From Acipenser ruthenus (Eukaryota > Chordata > Actinopteri > Acipenseriformes > Acipenseridae), in contig NC_081214.1 in assembly GCF_902713425.1 (NCBI RefSeq), positions 20,312,997 to 20,376,996 on the forward strand: a stretch of 64,000 nucleotides of DNA, read 5' to 3'. A model generated the notes under the pieces. The model saw only the letters and a list, made by a program, of their open reading frames with translations. It did not search any database and had not been told where the DNA came from. Each line of letters starts with the position of its first letter. Position 1 is the first letter of the stretch. The position numbers and the translations under genes are program-made. Below are positions 48,484 to 59,000 of the stretch, piece after piece.

Positions 48484-48561
<78 letters not shown>
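48484..48561. repeat. (TAA)n microsatellite, ~26 units
   Basis: A near-perfect trinucleotide run. It generates false poly-Asn, poly-Ile and poly-Leu reading frames on the two strands. Confidence 0.97.
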
Positions 48562-48564
<3 letters not shown>

Positions 48565-48980
48565 CTGTTGCTGTTTGTACTGGGTGAGTGGGTGTGTGTT
48601 CATGCTTGGCACCGGAATCAAACTCAACATGAAACTAAAGGTCAGAGAAGACAGTTGACAGCCCAGCTTAAAGAGTAACTCCCTGCACCTCAAAGGGAAT
48701 CCGCCTGGAGCTGAGCGGGAATTAAGGGGCACCGTATCCTGTATTGATCACCAGGACGATGAATACATGTTCCCACTAGGGAGGCTCCACTGCAAGCACA
48801 CTGTCAAGGACTATCGATTGTACCTGGCGCAAGCCTTGGCCTGTTAGATTTGCTACTGTCAGGCTGCAGCCCAGCTTCCAGCCCTGCATGGAAGCGTGGC
48901 CTTGTCTGGAGATTTACACTGCAGTAATTAAAGCACGGCCGCGGGGCCTTCCAGTAATAGAAGCAGGCTTTATGGAAACA

Positions 48981-48989
48981 CCAAGGCCA
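48981..48989 (+). promoter_or_regulatory. NR5A (SF-1/LRH-1) consensus site, distal
   Basis: CCAAGGCCA fits YCAAGGYCA exactly. A near match on the other strand (TGGCCTTGT, 48897-48905) lies 80 bases away. Both sit in a G+C-richer block (48660-49070) about 2.1 kb upstream of the NR0B gene. This is a candidate distal element by motif only. Confidence 0.3.
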
Positions 48990-49088
48990 GTCCTGTCACA
49001 ATAATCTACTACATATGTCAGCAGAAGCTCCAGCTTCAGTCTACCTGGGAAACTTGGAGTTCCTCTTAAGGAGGGTGAAGCGCTGTAG

Positions 49089-49284
49089 CACACAAAGGCA
49101 CTGTATCAACAGCGGCTGGGTGCTCAGATGCAAACCATACACAAGCTAGATAAATGACAAATCACACAAAGGCACTGTATCAACAGCGGCTGGGTGCTCA
49201 GATGCACCTACTGGTTTCCTTATATAAGTATACTAGTCATGGTAAAAGCACTGTAAAAGTAAACCATCCACAAGCTAGATAAAT
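49089..49284. repeat. Local interspersed duplication
   Basis: The ~43-base unit beginning CACACAAAGGCACTGTATCA occurs at 49089-49132 and again at about 49163-49205. A second unit (AAACCATACACAAGCTAGAT) follows the first copy at 49132 and recurs at 49261 with one change. An A-B-A'-B' arrangement like this suggests a segment duplication followed by an insertion. Confidence 0.8.
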
Positions 49285-50978
49285 ATATATGGTAACTCTG
49301 TGGTTAACCATAAACGCACAACATAAGCAATATAAGCATGGGAAAAGCCTGGTAATCTGTGAAATGACAGTGCACATTTACCATGTAAGCTTTTATAAGG
49401 GTTATGCAGCAGTGGCAACACAATAGATTTGAGGTACTATATATTATTAACTAACTGTTAACACAAAATAAACAACATTTGCTGCAAACAATAAACTAAA
49501 ACAGTGCCCCTTTAAATAACATAACTTGTAACAGCTTCAATTCAAGTAACAAAAACAATACAGTTTTGATTTGGGTAACTTGTGAGAATTGCTTGAAAAT
49601 GTTTAAGATTTTTGCTTCAACATTTGCCAGAAAACGATGCCAGAAGTTGTGATTCACGGCCTTGTTTATTTCTTGTCCACTTGTATTTTTGAGAGTCAGA
49701 CTGCAGTGTGAACTCTGAGAACCGTAAATCCCACACTGCCTTGATGCCCCAGAACCTCACTTCCCATTATTCTTCTTTCATGTGTTATTTTTCAAAGTAA
49801 TATTTCCTAATCATTTCTTGGAACACAATATACCATTTCCCTCTGTTGTCTTTACAAATATTATGTTTCCTTTCCTTTATATTAGATTTGCAGAAAAACA
49901 AAACAAAAGCAACACTCCCTTATCTTGCAACATATTCTGTTATATTATTTGAAGAACTTAAAGGGGTGTTACACACAGAACTTTCACTTCCCATCTTAAA
50001 GTTAGCCATGGCAAATTTCCATTGCAGTTTATTATGCATTGCCCATGCTTATTTGCAATTTTCCAGTGGTTTAACATAAGCCTTCTTCTCTGTGATTTCC
50101 CTTGCTTGGTTGTGCTTTGAATTACTTCCACTGTGATCTATGTTATCACCACATTACTGTAATGCAGTTATAAGGGCAGGAGCAAGGCTCAAACTATATG
50201 TTGTGGCTGTGCTTCTATTCACAGGGAATTGGTTCTTGTCAGAGTAATTAAGTGCTAATTACATTTTGATTTGTGCATCGGGGAACAGAACAAGAAAAAC
50301 ATCTCTGTTAATGGCTTGTTGTTTAGATCTGTGATGAGCTGGCTGCTGCTCATCACTGGTTAACAAAACTGAAGTCAAGTTTAAAGATCAAGCTAGAAAA
50401 CTTGATTATGTAAGAAGAAAAAAAAACTGGACTTACAGTCAATCAATACGCATGTCAGTCACTGCATGGTGTGAGCGAGCGACTGCTTGCTGCATCCTGG
50501 TATATTAATAATGAAGAGAAAAAGAAGGAAATATCTAAAACATCTCTTAACCCATTAAGTGTCATTGTCCTCATTTGAGGACAGGCTAGTTTGTAATATT
50601 TTTTTGAGTATTTTTAACTGGCACCTACCTGTTATTTAAATATTCTCTTTAACTATAATGTTATGATAACTTATTCTAATTTTGTTAACCGCAAAAGTAA
50701 AAATGTAATGTATCCGATTACATAAATACAGCTTGTGTTCGGACTTTTTCAAAGAAAAATGAATTTGGTACTGCACAAAGTTATCCCTCCTACACTATTG
50801 GATAGAAATAGGGTCCCAGTGGAAGTAAGACACAGAGCTGTAGTTAGTTTTTAACAGATCTGCCTTATCTTAGTGCACAGAAATATCGCTTAATAAGTTG
50901 GAAAACAATTTGACCCAAACAGCTAGCTATAATCCCTGCCAGGTTTATTTTTTCTTGTTTTTTTTACAATTGCAATTC

Positions 50979-50987
50979 TGACCTTGG
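50979..50987 (-). promoter_or_regulatory. NR5A (SF-1/LRH-1) response element in the NR0B promoter
   Basis: The plus strand reads TGACCTTGG, the complement of CCAAGGTCA, a perfect match to YCAAGGYCA. It lies 44 bases before the TATA box. SF-1 is an established activator of DAX1, and LRH-1 of SHP, so a promoter-proximal site fits either identity of the gene. Confidence 0.65.
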
Positions 50988-51030
50988 AAGTTGCAAACAG
51001 TGCTGTTCAATGCTAACAGGCAGCCAGGAA

Positions 51031-51038
51031 TATAAAAG
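51031..51038 (+). promoter_or_regulatory. TATA box of the NR0B gene
   Basis: TATAAAAG, 165 bases before the start codon, places the TSS near 51060, inside or at the start of a CT repeat. The spacing to the NR5A element upstream is typical of a compact promoter. Confidence 0.65.
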
Positions 51039-51051
51039 GATCTATCAGCAC

Positions 51052-51064
51052 TCCTCTCTCTCTC

Positions 51065-51108
<44 letters not shown>
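51052..51108. repeat. CT microsatellite in the 5' UTR / TSS of the NR0B gene
   Basis: A (CT)n run with two interruptions, starting about 14 bases after the TATA box. It therefore spans the expected TSS and early 5' UTR. Confidence 0.9.
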
Positions 51109-51110
<2 letters not shown>

Positions 51111-51195
51111 TTCACCCCTCCTCACTCACGTAACATCATAACAGTTCAGCGTGAGCAAGAGGAAGCAGCCCTGACAGGTCAGCCACTGCAGCCTG

Positions 51196-53465
51196 ATGGC
51201 TTCCAGCTTGAACCCCAGTCTGCTGCTGATGGGCAGGTGCAGCTGTCAGGGGCAGTCGGAGGAGAAGTGTAGCACCAGCATCCTCTACCAGCTCCTGAAC
51301 CGGGGCTGCCAGTGTGGGGCTGCCCAAGAGAGGGCGCTTTTATCCCCATGGGCCGCTAGCAAGACAGCCTCCGAGGTACTGCTGAAAACGGTGGAGTTTG
51401 TAAAGAAGCTGCCCTCCTTTCTGGCACTGCCCCCCCAGGACTGTGCCAAGCTGCTCCAGGAAGGCTGGGCGCCACTCTTTCTGTTGGGTTTGGCTCAGGA
51501 GAAGCTGGACTTCCACCTGGCGTCACCCAAAAAGAGCATCCTGCTGGGGATCCTGACAGAAAAGCAGCAGCAACAGGGAGACTCTGGGGGACAATACAGG
51601 GAGAAGCTGGGGAAAGCCAAAGAGTTCTTGAACCAGTGCTGGAGTCTGGATATAAGCACCAAGGAGTATGTCTATCTCAAAGGGATTGTCCTCTTCAGTC
51701 CTGGTGAGCCACCAGGCAGACAGCCAACCTTTTATTTTTTTTATATATATTTGTTAGTTTTTTTTATGAATATTATTGGTCACGTTTTAAAGCTAAGCTG
51801 CATTGAGTGCACTGTTTTGTTTCTTAGTGGAGAAAACTTGAGTTAAATTTACAACACTAGAATTTAACTGACATTTCACCCTGAAAGTGGCTTTTGAGTA
51901 TTTCCTTTCTAATCGTTTTGTGTTTTCTTCTTTTTGAAACACTGGTGGAACTACATTTTATGCTGTCAAAAACATTTTGTAATATTGCCCAGACTGCAGT
52001 GTCGGTGTGGCCACTGTTCTAACTCCAATGACCCAGTAGGGTGCTATGATATGCTCATTGTGGTGCTATATTTCAGATTAATTGTTTTTTTTTAGAAAAT
52101 AAAAAGGCACTATTTCAAAGCAGAGCCGACGTGTTGCCCCAGGTATTCTGTTTAAATGATTCGTTCAAAATGCTGTTCTGGGCAAAATTTCTTCCAGCCT
52201 TGGATAATTTAATTGAAAAAGTATTTCCAAGTCCCCATAAATGAGACAGGACATCCCTGGGATTTGGCTACAATATCCTGTGCTTCAGCAGACATGTACC
52301 ATTGAAATCCTGCAATAATTGTAGTAATTAATATTTAATAATATTAATGCAAATAGTTGGCTTTGAAGGTAGCATGCATTATTTGTTGTCAATTAGAGTT
52401 TTTTTTTTGAAGATTACGTAACACTCACAATAAATATCTTATGGTTTTGTACTGAGCGGAACTGTAGGGGTTGTGACAGTGCTGTAATAAACGATAGGAT
52501 TTCTCATGGGTATGACGTGGAGCTGGTTGTTTCTAAATGTTGCAATGCACTGCTGTACTTTTTCCACTGTTTAATTTATTTTACTGGGAAAAACTCAATT
52601 TACTGACATATGATGTTGAACATGGTCATCTATGCTAGGGAAGAGGGAGACAGAACCACACGTGGAATTAATTCCGCAAGCGAATGGGACGCTGGGGATT
52701 AGCTGCTATTTATTCCACCTGAAACTTTTCCAGGATCCCACTGAAAATTAAACCTTGGTCTAAGCTCTATTAGCCATAGTCAAGAGACTAGAAGTTGGGT
52801 GACTGTCTATCTGTAATTTACATTAAATAATAAGTAGCTTCAAATGTTATTTTTCCGTGTTTATTTTTTTTTTAATTATTTGAGTGGTACTATTATGAGA
52901 TATTAGTGCTCCATTTATGAGTTCTTAGATTTTTTTCCCCTACATCTGTCTTTATTGGTCTCTTACTGTAGCCTGCCTGGATAATCCTAAATGCACTGAG
53001 CAGAATTCAATGACAAAGTGAAAAGGATATCAGCTAGATAACAGAGCAATACTGGAGCAACATAACCAAATCCCTCCAGCATAGAGCTAGTTTAACAATC
53101 TACAGTATACTGACTGGTTCATGTGTTATATTATGCTCTTTGGCTATGAAGCTCAAATGTTTGCTGTATTGTTTTGCACTGTAATCTTTAATAATAACTG
53201 GCCTTGTGTCTGATCCTCCCCAGCTGCCCCAGGCTTGCTGTGGCCCCATCACATCCACTACCTTCAGCAGGAAGCCAAGATGACCTTACAGGAGCACATG
53301 AGCTCCCTGTATCCCGGCGCCCCCTCTCGACTCTCACAGCTCCTCCTGACCCTCGATGCCCTGCGGACCATCAGTGCCAGGGGCATCACAGAGCTCTTCT
53401 TCCAGCCAGTCATAGGAAACACAGACATGGGGGTGCTGCTGCTGGAGCTGCTTTACCCCAGCTAA
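51196..53465 (+). CDS. nr0b1: NR0B orphan nuclear receptor, DAX1/SHP type (2 exons, 249 aa)
   Basis: NR0B receptors lack a DNA-binding domain and repress NR5A and other receptors. Exons: 51196-51703 and 53224-53465, joined in phase 1 (750 bases, 249 residues), the intron position shared by DAX1 and SHP. Seen: a Cys-containing N-terminus (RCSCQG, residues 14-19), the LxxLL-type box LYQLL (30-34), then a ligand-binding-like domain with VKKLPSFLALPPQD, WAPLFLLGLAQ, CWSLDISTKEYVYLKGIVLF, ELFFQPVIGN and the AF-2-like end LLLELL. CWSLDISTKEY is DAX1-like; PLFLLGLAQ, LPPQD and YLQQEA are SHP-like. It lacks the long repeated N-terminus of mammalian DAX1, as in other fishes. Adjacency to tasl matches human NR0B1, so nr0b1 is preferred; nr0b2 or a third NR0B is possible. 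Confidence 0.88.
51704..53223 (+). other. Intron of the NR0B gene
   Basis: 1.5 kb, GT-AG. It contains one half of an inverted dispersed-repeat pair (52088-52215). No other feature was recognised. Confidence 0.8.
52088..52215 (-). repeat. Unclassified dispersed repeat, copy 1 (inverted to 55129-55255)
   Basis: The reverse complement aligns with 55129-55255 for about 125 bases at roughly three-quarters identity. The core CAGAATACCTGGGGCAACA and the block CAGCATTTTGAAC are best kept. It has no coding capacity, TIRs or A/B boxes that I can see. Confidence 0.7.
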
Positions 53466-53778
53466 TGCTGACTTTTCACCTGCTCTGAACTGAACTGAGG
53501 GATGAAGCTGCAATACACAAAAACTGCTTTTACAATATTCCAGAATGATATTCGTGAGTCATTGTGTCAGACAGCTCCCTATCACCCATACAGGTCCACT
53601 ATTATTAACAAACTCCAGATTGTTCATATATGAAAAAGAAATATAAATATTTCACAACTGTATTTCATATTTCGTAGTTTTCATGAATTGTCTTGGTCCT
53701 GCTAAATGTATACAAGCTACATCGATCATATATTTATGACGTATGTTCATGTTTAAAATATTTTTTAAATCTAATAAA
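53466..53778 (+). other. 3' UTR of the NR0B gene with poly(A) signal at 53773-53778
   Basis: A+T-rich sequence ending at AATAAA (53773-53778), followed by T-rich sequence. The true cleavage site is not known. Confidence 0.45.
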
Positions 53779-54453
53779 TTCACAAATATATTTTTTTAGA
53801 TATGTAATTGTATAAAATTGGCATATGGATTTCATTTCAGTTTTAAATATTTTGTTTGGGTGTATTTCACATGTTGTGCTTTTTATATGTGCATGCTTAG
53901 TTGCTCCTATATGAATTTCATTTCATATCAACAAGAAAGACAACTTGTTCCTGAATTCCTACTGCATTTACACACTGTTGTGACCTTTCTTCTCATCATC
54001 TGTATTTGTATTATTAAATGGGATGTAGAATGGAACGTGCACTTTGTGAGTGGAAATTATTCATACTGGAGTCTACTGGAATCCAATCCAGCCATTAGTT
54101 TAAAAAAACGAAAATATTGGGGATTCCAGAGGAAGCGTTGTATTTGCTCTGGTGCTCCTGCGGGTTAAGGAGGACTGTGTCTCCTCATCGTCCTCCAGAG
54201 GCTGGAAGCTTGCTGACATCTGCTGTCGAGTTCCTGGGTGTAAAGAGGAGTTTGGGGATTGGAGAAGGCCCACTGAAACAGCTGAGCCCTCTAAATAAAA
54301 CGAAATAAACAAATAAACAAAGCATAACCCAACTTCCCCAACACTCACTTATTAACAGTACTGCAATTACAAATGTGTATCTTTTACTTGTTTTTCATTG
54401 AGGTAAGTTGTATTGCACTGTACTGTCAATTTATGACCAATTACACATTTATT
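53779..54453. other. Intergenic, nothing recognised
   Basis: An open frame at 53818-54168 is hydrophobic but has no upstream promoter, splice logic or family pattern. No repeat was recognised. Confidence 0.45.
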
Positions 54454-54690
54454 AGCAGCAGTGTGGAGTAGTGGTTAGGGCTCTGGACTCTTAACCGGAG
54501 GATCGTGGGTTCTATCCCAGGTGGAGGACACTGCTGCTGTACCCTTGAGCAAGGTACTTTACCTAGATTGCTCCAGTAAAAACCCAACTGTATAAATGGG
54601 TAATTGTATGTAAAAATAATGTGATATCTTGTAACAATCGCCCTGGATAAGGGCGTCAGCTAAGAAATAAATAATAATAATAATAATAAT
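54454..54690 (+). mobile_element. tRNA-derived SINE with L2-type tail (copy 4, plus strand)
   Basis: The only plus-strand copy in the window. It starts AGCAGCAGTGTGGAGTAGTG, with an A-box-like region in GTGGTTAGGGC and a B-box region near 54507-54519 (GGGTTCTATCCC). A central body (CTGTATAAATGGGTAATTGT) follows. The tail CGCCCTGGATAAGGGCGTCA then AATAAATAATAATAAT is shared with the L2 LINE, implying L2 enzymes mobilised it. Confidence 0.9.
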
Positions 54691-56008
54691 TAGTGTTATT
54701 ATCTTTACTGCATTTGACTAAACAGCAAAACACCTTGATGGGCTAAAATGTGAACTAATAAATATATAGAGAGAGCAATAAGCAATGATAATATTATAAT
54801 ATTAAAAAAATGGAAAACAATCGATTTGGATTATGGCATATGGTAACTATTCATATCCTTATTGGATATAATTAACATATTTTCTTAATTACCTGACTTC
54901 TAAAAGCATCAGCATGTTTTTTGAAGGGTTAAATCTAAACTTCTGCTAAGAAGCATTCATTCAAAGGCTGTCATCTTTTGCTAAAGTGAAGTACTGCGAG
55001 TCAATATCATTTGTATTTAAATTAACATTGGTTTATTGTACAGGAGCGATAACAGGAGTCTGTTACAATAACGTGTTTTTGGTCAAAAATGATCTAAACA
55101 GAAACAGCAATCCATAATTAAACAAAACACAATTACCCAGGGCTGGAAGGAAGTGTGCCCAGACCAGCATTTTGAACCAGTAATTTAACCAGAATACCTG
55201 GGGCAACATGTCTGCTCTACTCTGAAATAATGTCATGGCTTCTTTATTTTCAGGTAATCATGTTAACAAGGTAATCAATTAAATATCAAAAATACAATCT
55301 TTTTAGAATGTTTCAGACAGAAATAGAATGTTTTGTGAACAATGCCTACTTGACATAATTTCAGTATAATATTGGCATGTCAGTAGTTTGGTTTGCAATC
55401 AAAACTTTCAAAAAGTTCTGTGTCTTAACAGCAGATCACTTCACAGTCACATCTCTTTTCCAATGCCCAGCAAACCAGGATTTAATGGAGTGATCACCAA
55501 GATTAAAATCAATGTTCTTACTCTTTCTCATTAGCGATTACCATTGATCATTCCTAACTGTATAATAAAGTGACTATTGCTTACGGGTATCCATTCACAT
55601 TGTGTGCTGTATGTCAATTTCATTTCAGTGGCCTTATTATAACCAGTCCTGCAGTCTACCAGGCAGCAACAGTATATACATGTACCTATTGCACTATTGT
55701 ATCTGCTGTCAGAATCTGCTGAAAATATCTTGTAAAACAACCAACCAATCAAAAGGATTTCGTCACAGTAAAAGGGGGCCAGTGGAGGGCATTTGTCAAA
55801 CAATACTAAAACAACAACACTATTATGGATCCCTTCCAGTCTCTAATCATTGCAAACTAATGGATTCCAGTGCACATTAAAGTAAGTGCATCAATAACCC
55901 TCTGTGCAGCCGAGCGCAGTCCCGACTGGGTGTGGTGTGGAGGCACAGAAAGAGCTTTAACCCAGGCCAGTGCATTAGGCAGGCGGACTTGCTTCTCCCG
56001 ACACTGCC
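54691..56008. other. Intergenic and upstream region of the NHE gene
   Basis: Contains the second member of the unclassified inverted repeat pair (55129-55255). No TATA box or CpG island was identified before the exchanger's first coding exon. 55900-56000 is moderately G+C-rich and may be 5' UTR. Confidence 0.45.
55129..55255 (+). repeat. Unclassified dispersed repeat, copy 2
   Basis: The partner of 52088-52215 in opposite orientation, 2.9 kb apart, flanking the second NR0B exon. It includes GGGCTGGAAGGAAGTGTGCC and CCAGAATACCTGGGGCAACA. Confidence 0.7.
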
Positions 56009-59000
56009 ATGGTCAGGCTCTTGGCTCTTGCTCTAGTTGGGTTCCTATCAAGCAGAGAATTGGCCGTTTCTTCTGCAGGTGATGCTAGCTTCAAGACTTC
56101 AGAAGCCCACAGCAATGCCCTGGATCCCAGGCTCCACAATGGGTCAGAGCTGAAGGTATTCACTTTCGATTACACCCATGTACAAGCGCCTTTTGAAATA
56201 GCCCTATGGATTATGCTGGCGTCTCTGGCCAAATTAGGTAAGCACACTTTTGTTACGTATTGTAATGTGCTCAGGATTTATTTCTGATACTGTGTTTATC
56301 TCTTTGTATCCAGTGAAGGCTATGCATCAGTTCACTGAGTTGGGACTGGGGTCACCTGAGAGATCCCAATATTAAGTTTCTGAGCTGGTGGGATTCAAAC
56401 CCAGGGGCTAGTCATTTGTTTGGTTTCAATCTCATAGGTGACATCTATAGATTTAAGTGTTGATCTGTTTATTTCCATCTAGTCTATCTACTGTATATAT
56501 TCCTACTTTCACTCATCCACCTAGCCTAACAGGTCTTTACTGACCTGCTTACCTATACAGTAGATTATATATTATTTTTAGTATAAGGTACAATAAAGTA
56601 CAAGGTAAAGTTAACCAGCTTATCATTAAGACCACTCAGTCAATTAGGAAAAACATGATATGCCTTTACTATGACTAACTCTTTAAAGATGTGTTACATA
56701 ATTTATGGGGCCAAAGATTTGTTGACAATGTTGGACTGTCTACACTTTCTACAAATGACCAGACGTGCACAGAAAAGCCACCATGTGTGGTGTAATGACG
56801 ACAACGCGTGCTGGTTACAGACGGTCCTCTCTGTGTTCCCTGGTAGGGTTCCACCTGTACCGTCGTCTCCCTGCAGTGGTGCCGGAGAGCTGCCTGCTCA
56901 TCATGGTGGGGTTGCTGGTGGGCGGGGTTATATACGGGGCCCCGCACCAGACCAGTCCTTTCTTGAGTACAGACGTCTTCTTCTTGTACCTGCTGCCTCC
57001 AATCGTCCTGGACGCGGGCTACTTCCTGCCCATCCGACTCTTCTTCGAGAACCTGGGCACCATCCTGTGCTACGCTGTGCTGGGAACGTTCTGGAACGTC
57101 TTCGGGATCGGCCTGTCTCTGTATGGGATCTGTCAGGTGGGGCCCTTTGGGCTGGGCGACGTGTCCCTCCTCCAGGCCTTGCTCTTCGGGAGCCTGATCG
57201 CTGCGGTGGATCCTGTGGCTGTCCTTTCAGTCTTTGAGGAGATTCACGTCAACGAGCAGCTCCACATCCTGGTCTTTGGAGAGTCGCTGCTCAACGATGC
57301 CGTCACTGTGGTATGCACTGGTTATTACATGCACTGGTTATTATTTATTATTACACTTAGTTTAAATAGAGCAAGACACTGATATGTGTAACATATACTG
57401 TAGTATATCACTTGCTTTCCTAAAATCTCTTTTGATTACCTAAACAGCAGAAGATCTTAATATCACTGCATAAAACTGCTTTATCGAGGACCTCTTTAGG
57501 TCATATTTGAATTATCTTCAGTGAGGTTAATAACAAGGTCACAATGGTTGCAGTATTTTGATCCGCTGTTGTGTCGATATTAAAATGATGCTGATCAGAA
57601 TCACAAACGGGTGCTGTGAAACAGAAGATAAACAGCGTATAGACAGCAGGAAGGATTCCTGTTAGATATTCCCTTGACCTACTCCATCTACAGTACTAAC
57701 ACTGCATGAATAAATGAGGACTCTCCCACTCGCTGCAGGTCCTCTACAAGCTGTTTGAAGCATTCTGTCAGATGCCAACGATCTCTGCAGTGGATGTGGT
57801 GGCTGGGATCGGCCAGTTCTTCATGGTGGCGGTGGGGGGGGTGGCGGTGGGCATAGTCTACGGGTTCATTGCGGCTCTGACAACGCGTTTCACGGAGAAG
57901 ATCCAGGTGATCGAGCCTCTCTCTGTCTTCCTGTACAGCTACCTGTCTTATCTGACATCTGAAATGTTTCACTTCTCTGGCATCATGGCGTAAGTACAGT
58001 GGGAACCAGTTGCCTTTTCAGTGTATAATGTATTCGTATCACATCAAACTGTTCAGAAGTAAAAAGGAGCTTGAAGAAAACGAACTGCACACTGCATTCT
58101 GTAACTGAAGTCTGCAATTGAGGCTCGGTGTACCACTTCTCACTTCTCTAGGCTGTTTGCATGGTATTGAAAAGAAAAGCTCAGGTGATTTGGTCCTGTA
58201 GTTGGTCCAGTATTGTGCAAATCATACCTCTTTTTTTTTTATTAACTTTTGCATTTTAATTTAGGCTTGAGTGTTTTAAGTTATGGATATACTAAAATTC
58301 AACTTAACCATCCAAAAATTGCAGAATATTTCTTGTATATCTTGTGGTACTTTGTGTTTTCCTGTATTTGGACATTTCTTTCTATACAGGATCATATGAC
58401 TATTCCGGTACAGTAGGTTTTATTCTGATGAGTTATTGCCAAGCTTTTAGCTTTGTTCACTTCTCAGAAACTGCATTCCAAAACCTCATACAATTACACC
58501 CAGACAATACGCCTAAGTATCCATTGATGGAAACCACGTTCAACTGCTGTCTGACCTTCTTTCTCTCAGCATTATAACTTGTGCAGTGACTATGAAGCAG
58601 TATGTGGAGTCGAATGTTTCCCAGAAGTCACGCACCACTATCAAGTACTTCATGAAGATGTGGAGCAGCGTCAGTGAGACCCTCATCTTTATCTTCCTGG
58701 GAGTCTCCACGGTCAGAGACAGCCACGATTGGAGCTGGCCTTACATCTCCTTCACACTTTTCTTCTGTCTGCTCTGGAGAGCTCTAGGCAAGTGGGAGGA
58801 AATATGTGAAGCTTAACCCTATACAAGCCCTTATAAATATGCACTGTTGTATTCCAGGGTGAACCCATAGCAAAGTAAACTTGTACATAAGTATTTGAAA
58901 AGCCAGTGGAAATGCTGGACTTGCTACACTTCATAATGGTAAATGACATCACCAGCTGTGTTTTTGAGGAGGTATGTCGGGTTTCAGTGTGGCAAGGGAT

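Larger units (their letters stand above)
46700..50970. other. Intergenic region between tasl and the NR0B gene
   Basis: No exon was recognised. It holds degenerate CATGGTAAA/GCATAGTAAA-type repeat sequence (46795-47180 and 49235-49390), a TAA microsatellite, a local duplication at 49089-49284, and a G+C-richer block at 48660-49070. CCGTAAATCCCACACTGCCT at 49723-49742 resembles a ZNF143 site. Confidence 0.5.

Noticed and set aside
48349-48732. Reading frames with poly-Leu, poly-Asn and poly-Ile tracts
   Set aside because: They are translations of the TAA microsatellite at 48484-48561 in different frames, with no gene signals.
53818-54168. 116-codon hydrophobic frame after the NR0B gene
   Set aside because: It is A+T-rich, just past the candidate poly(A) signal, with no family pattern; probably chance.
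56671-57237. 188-codon frame overlapping exon 2 of the exchanger
   Set aside because: It is an out-of-frame shadow of the NHE exon at 56847-57310, where the conserved protein is in another frame.
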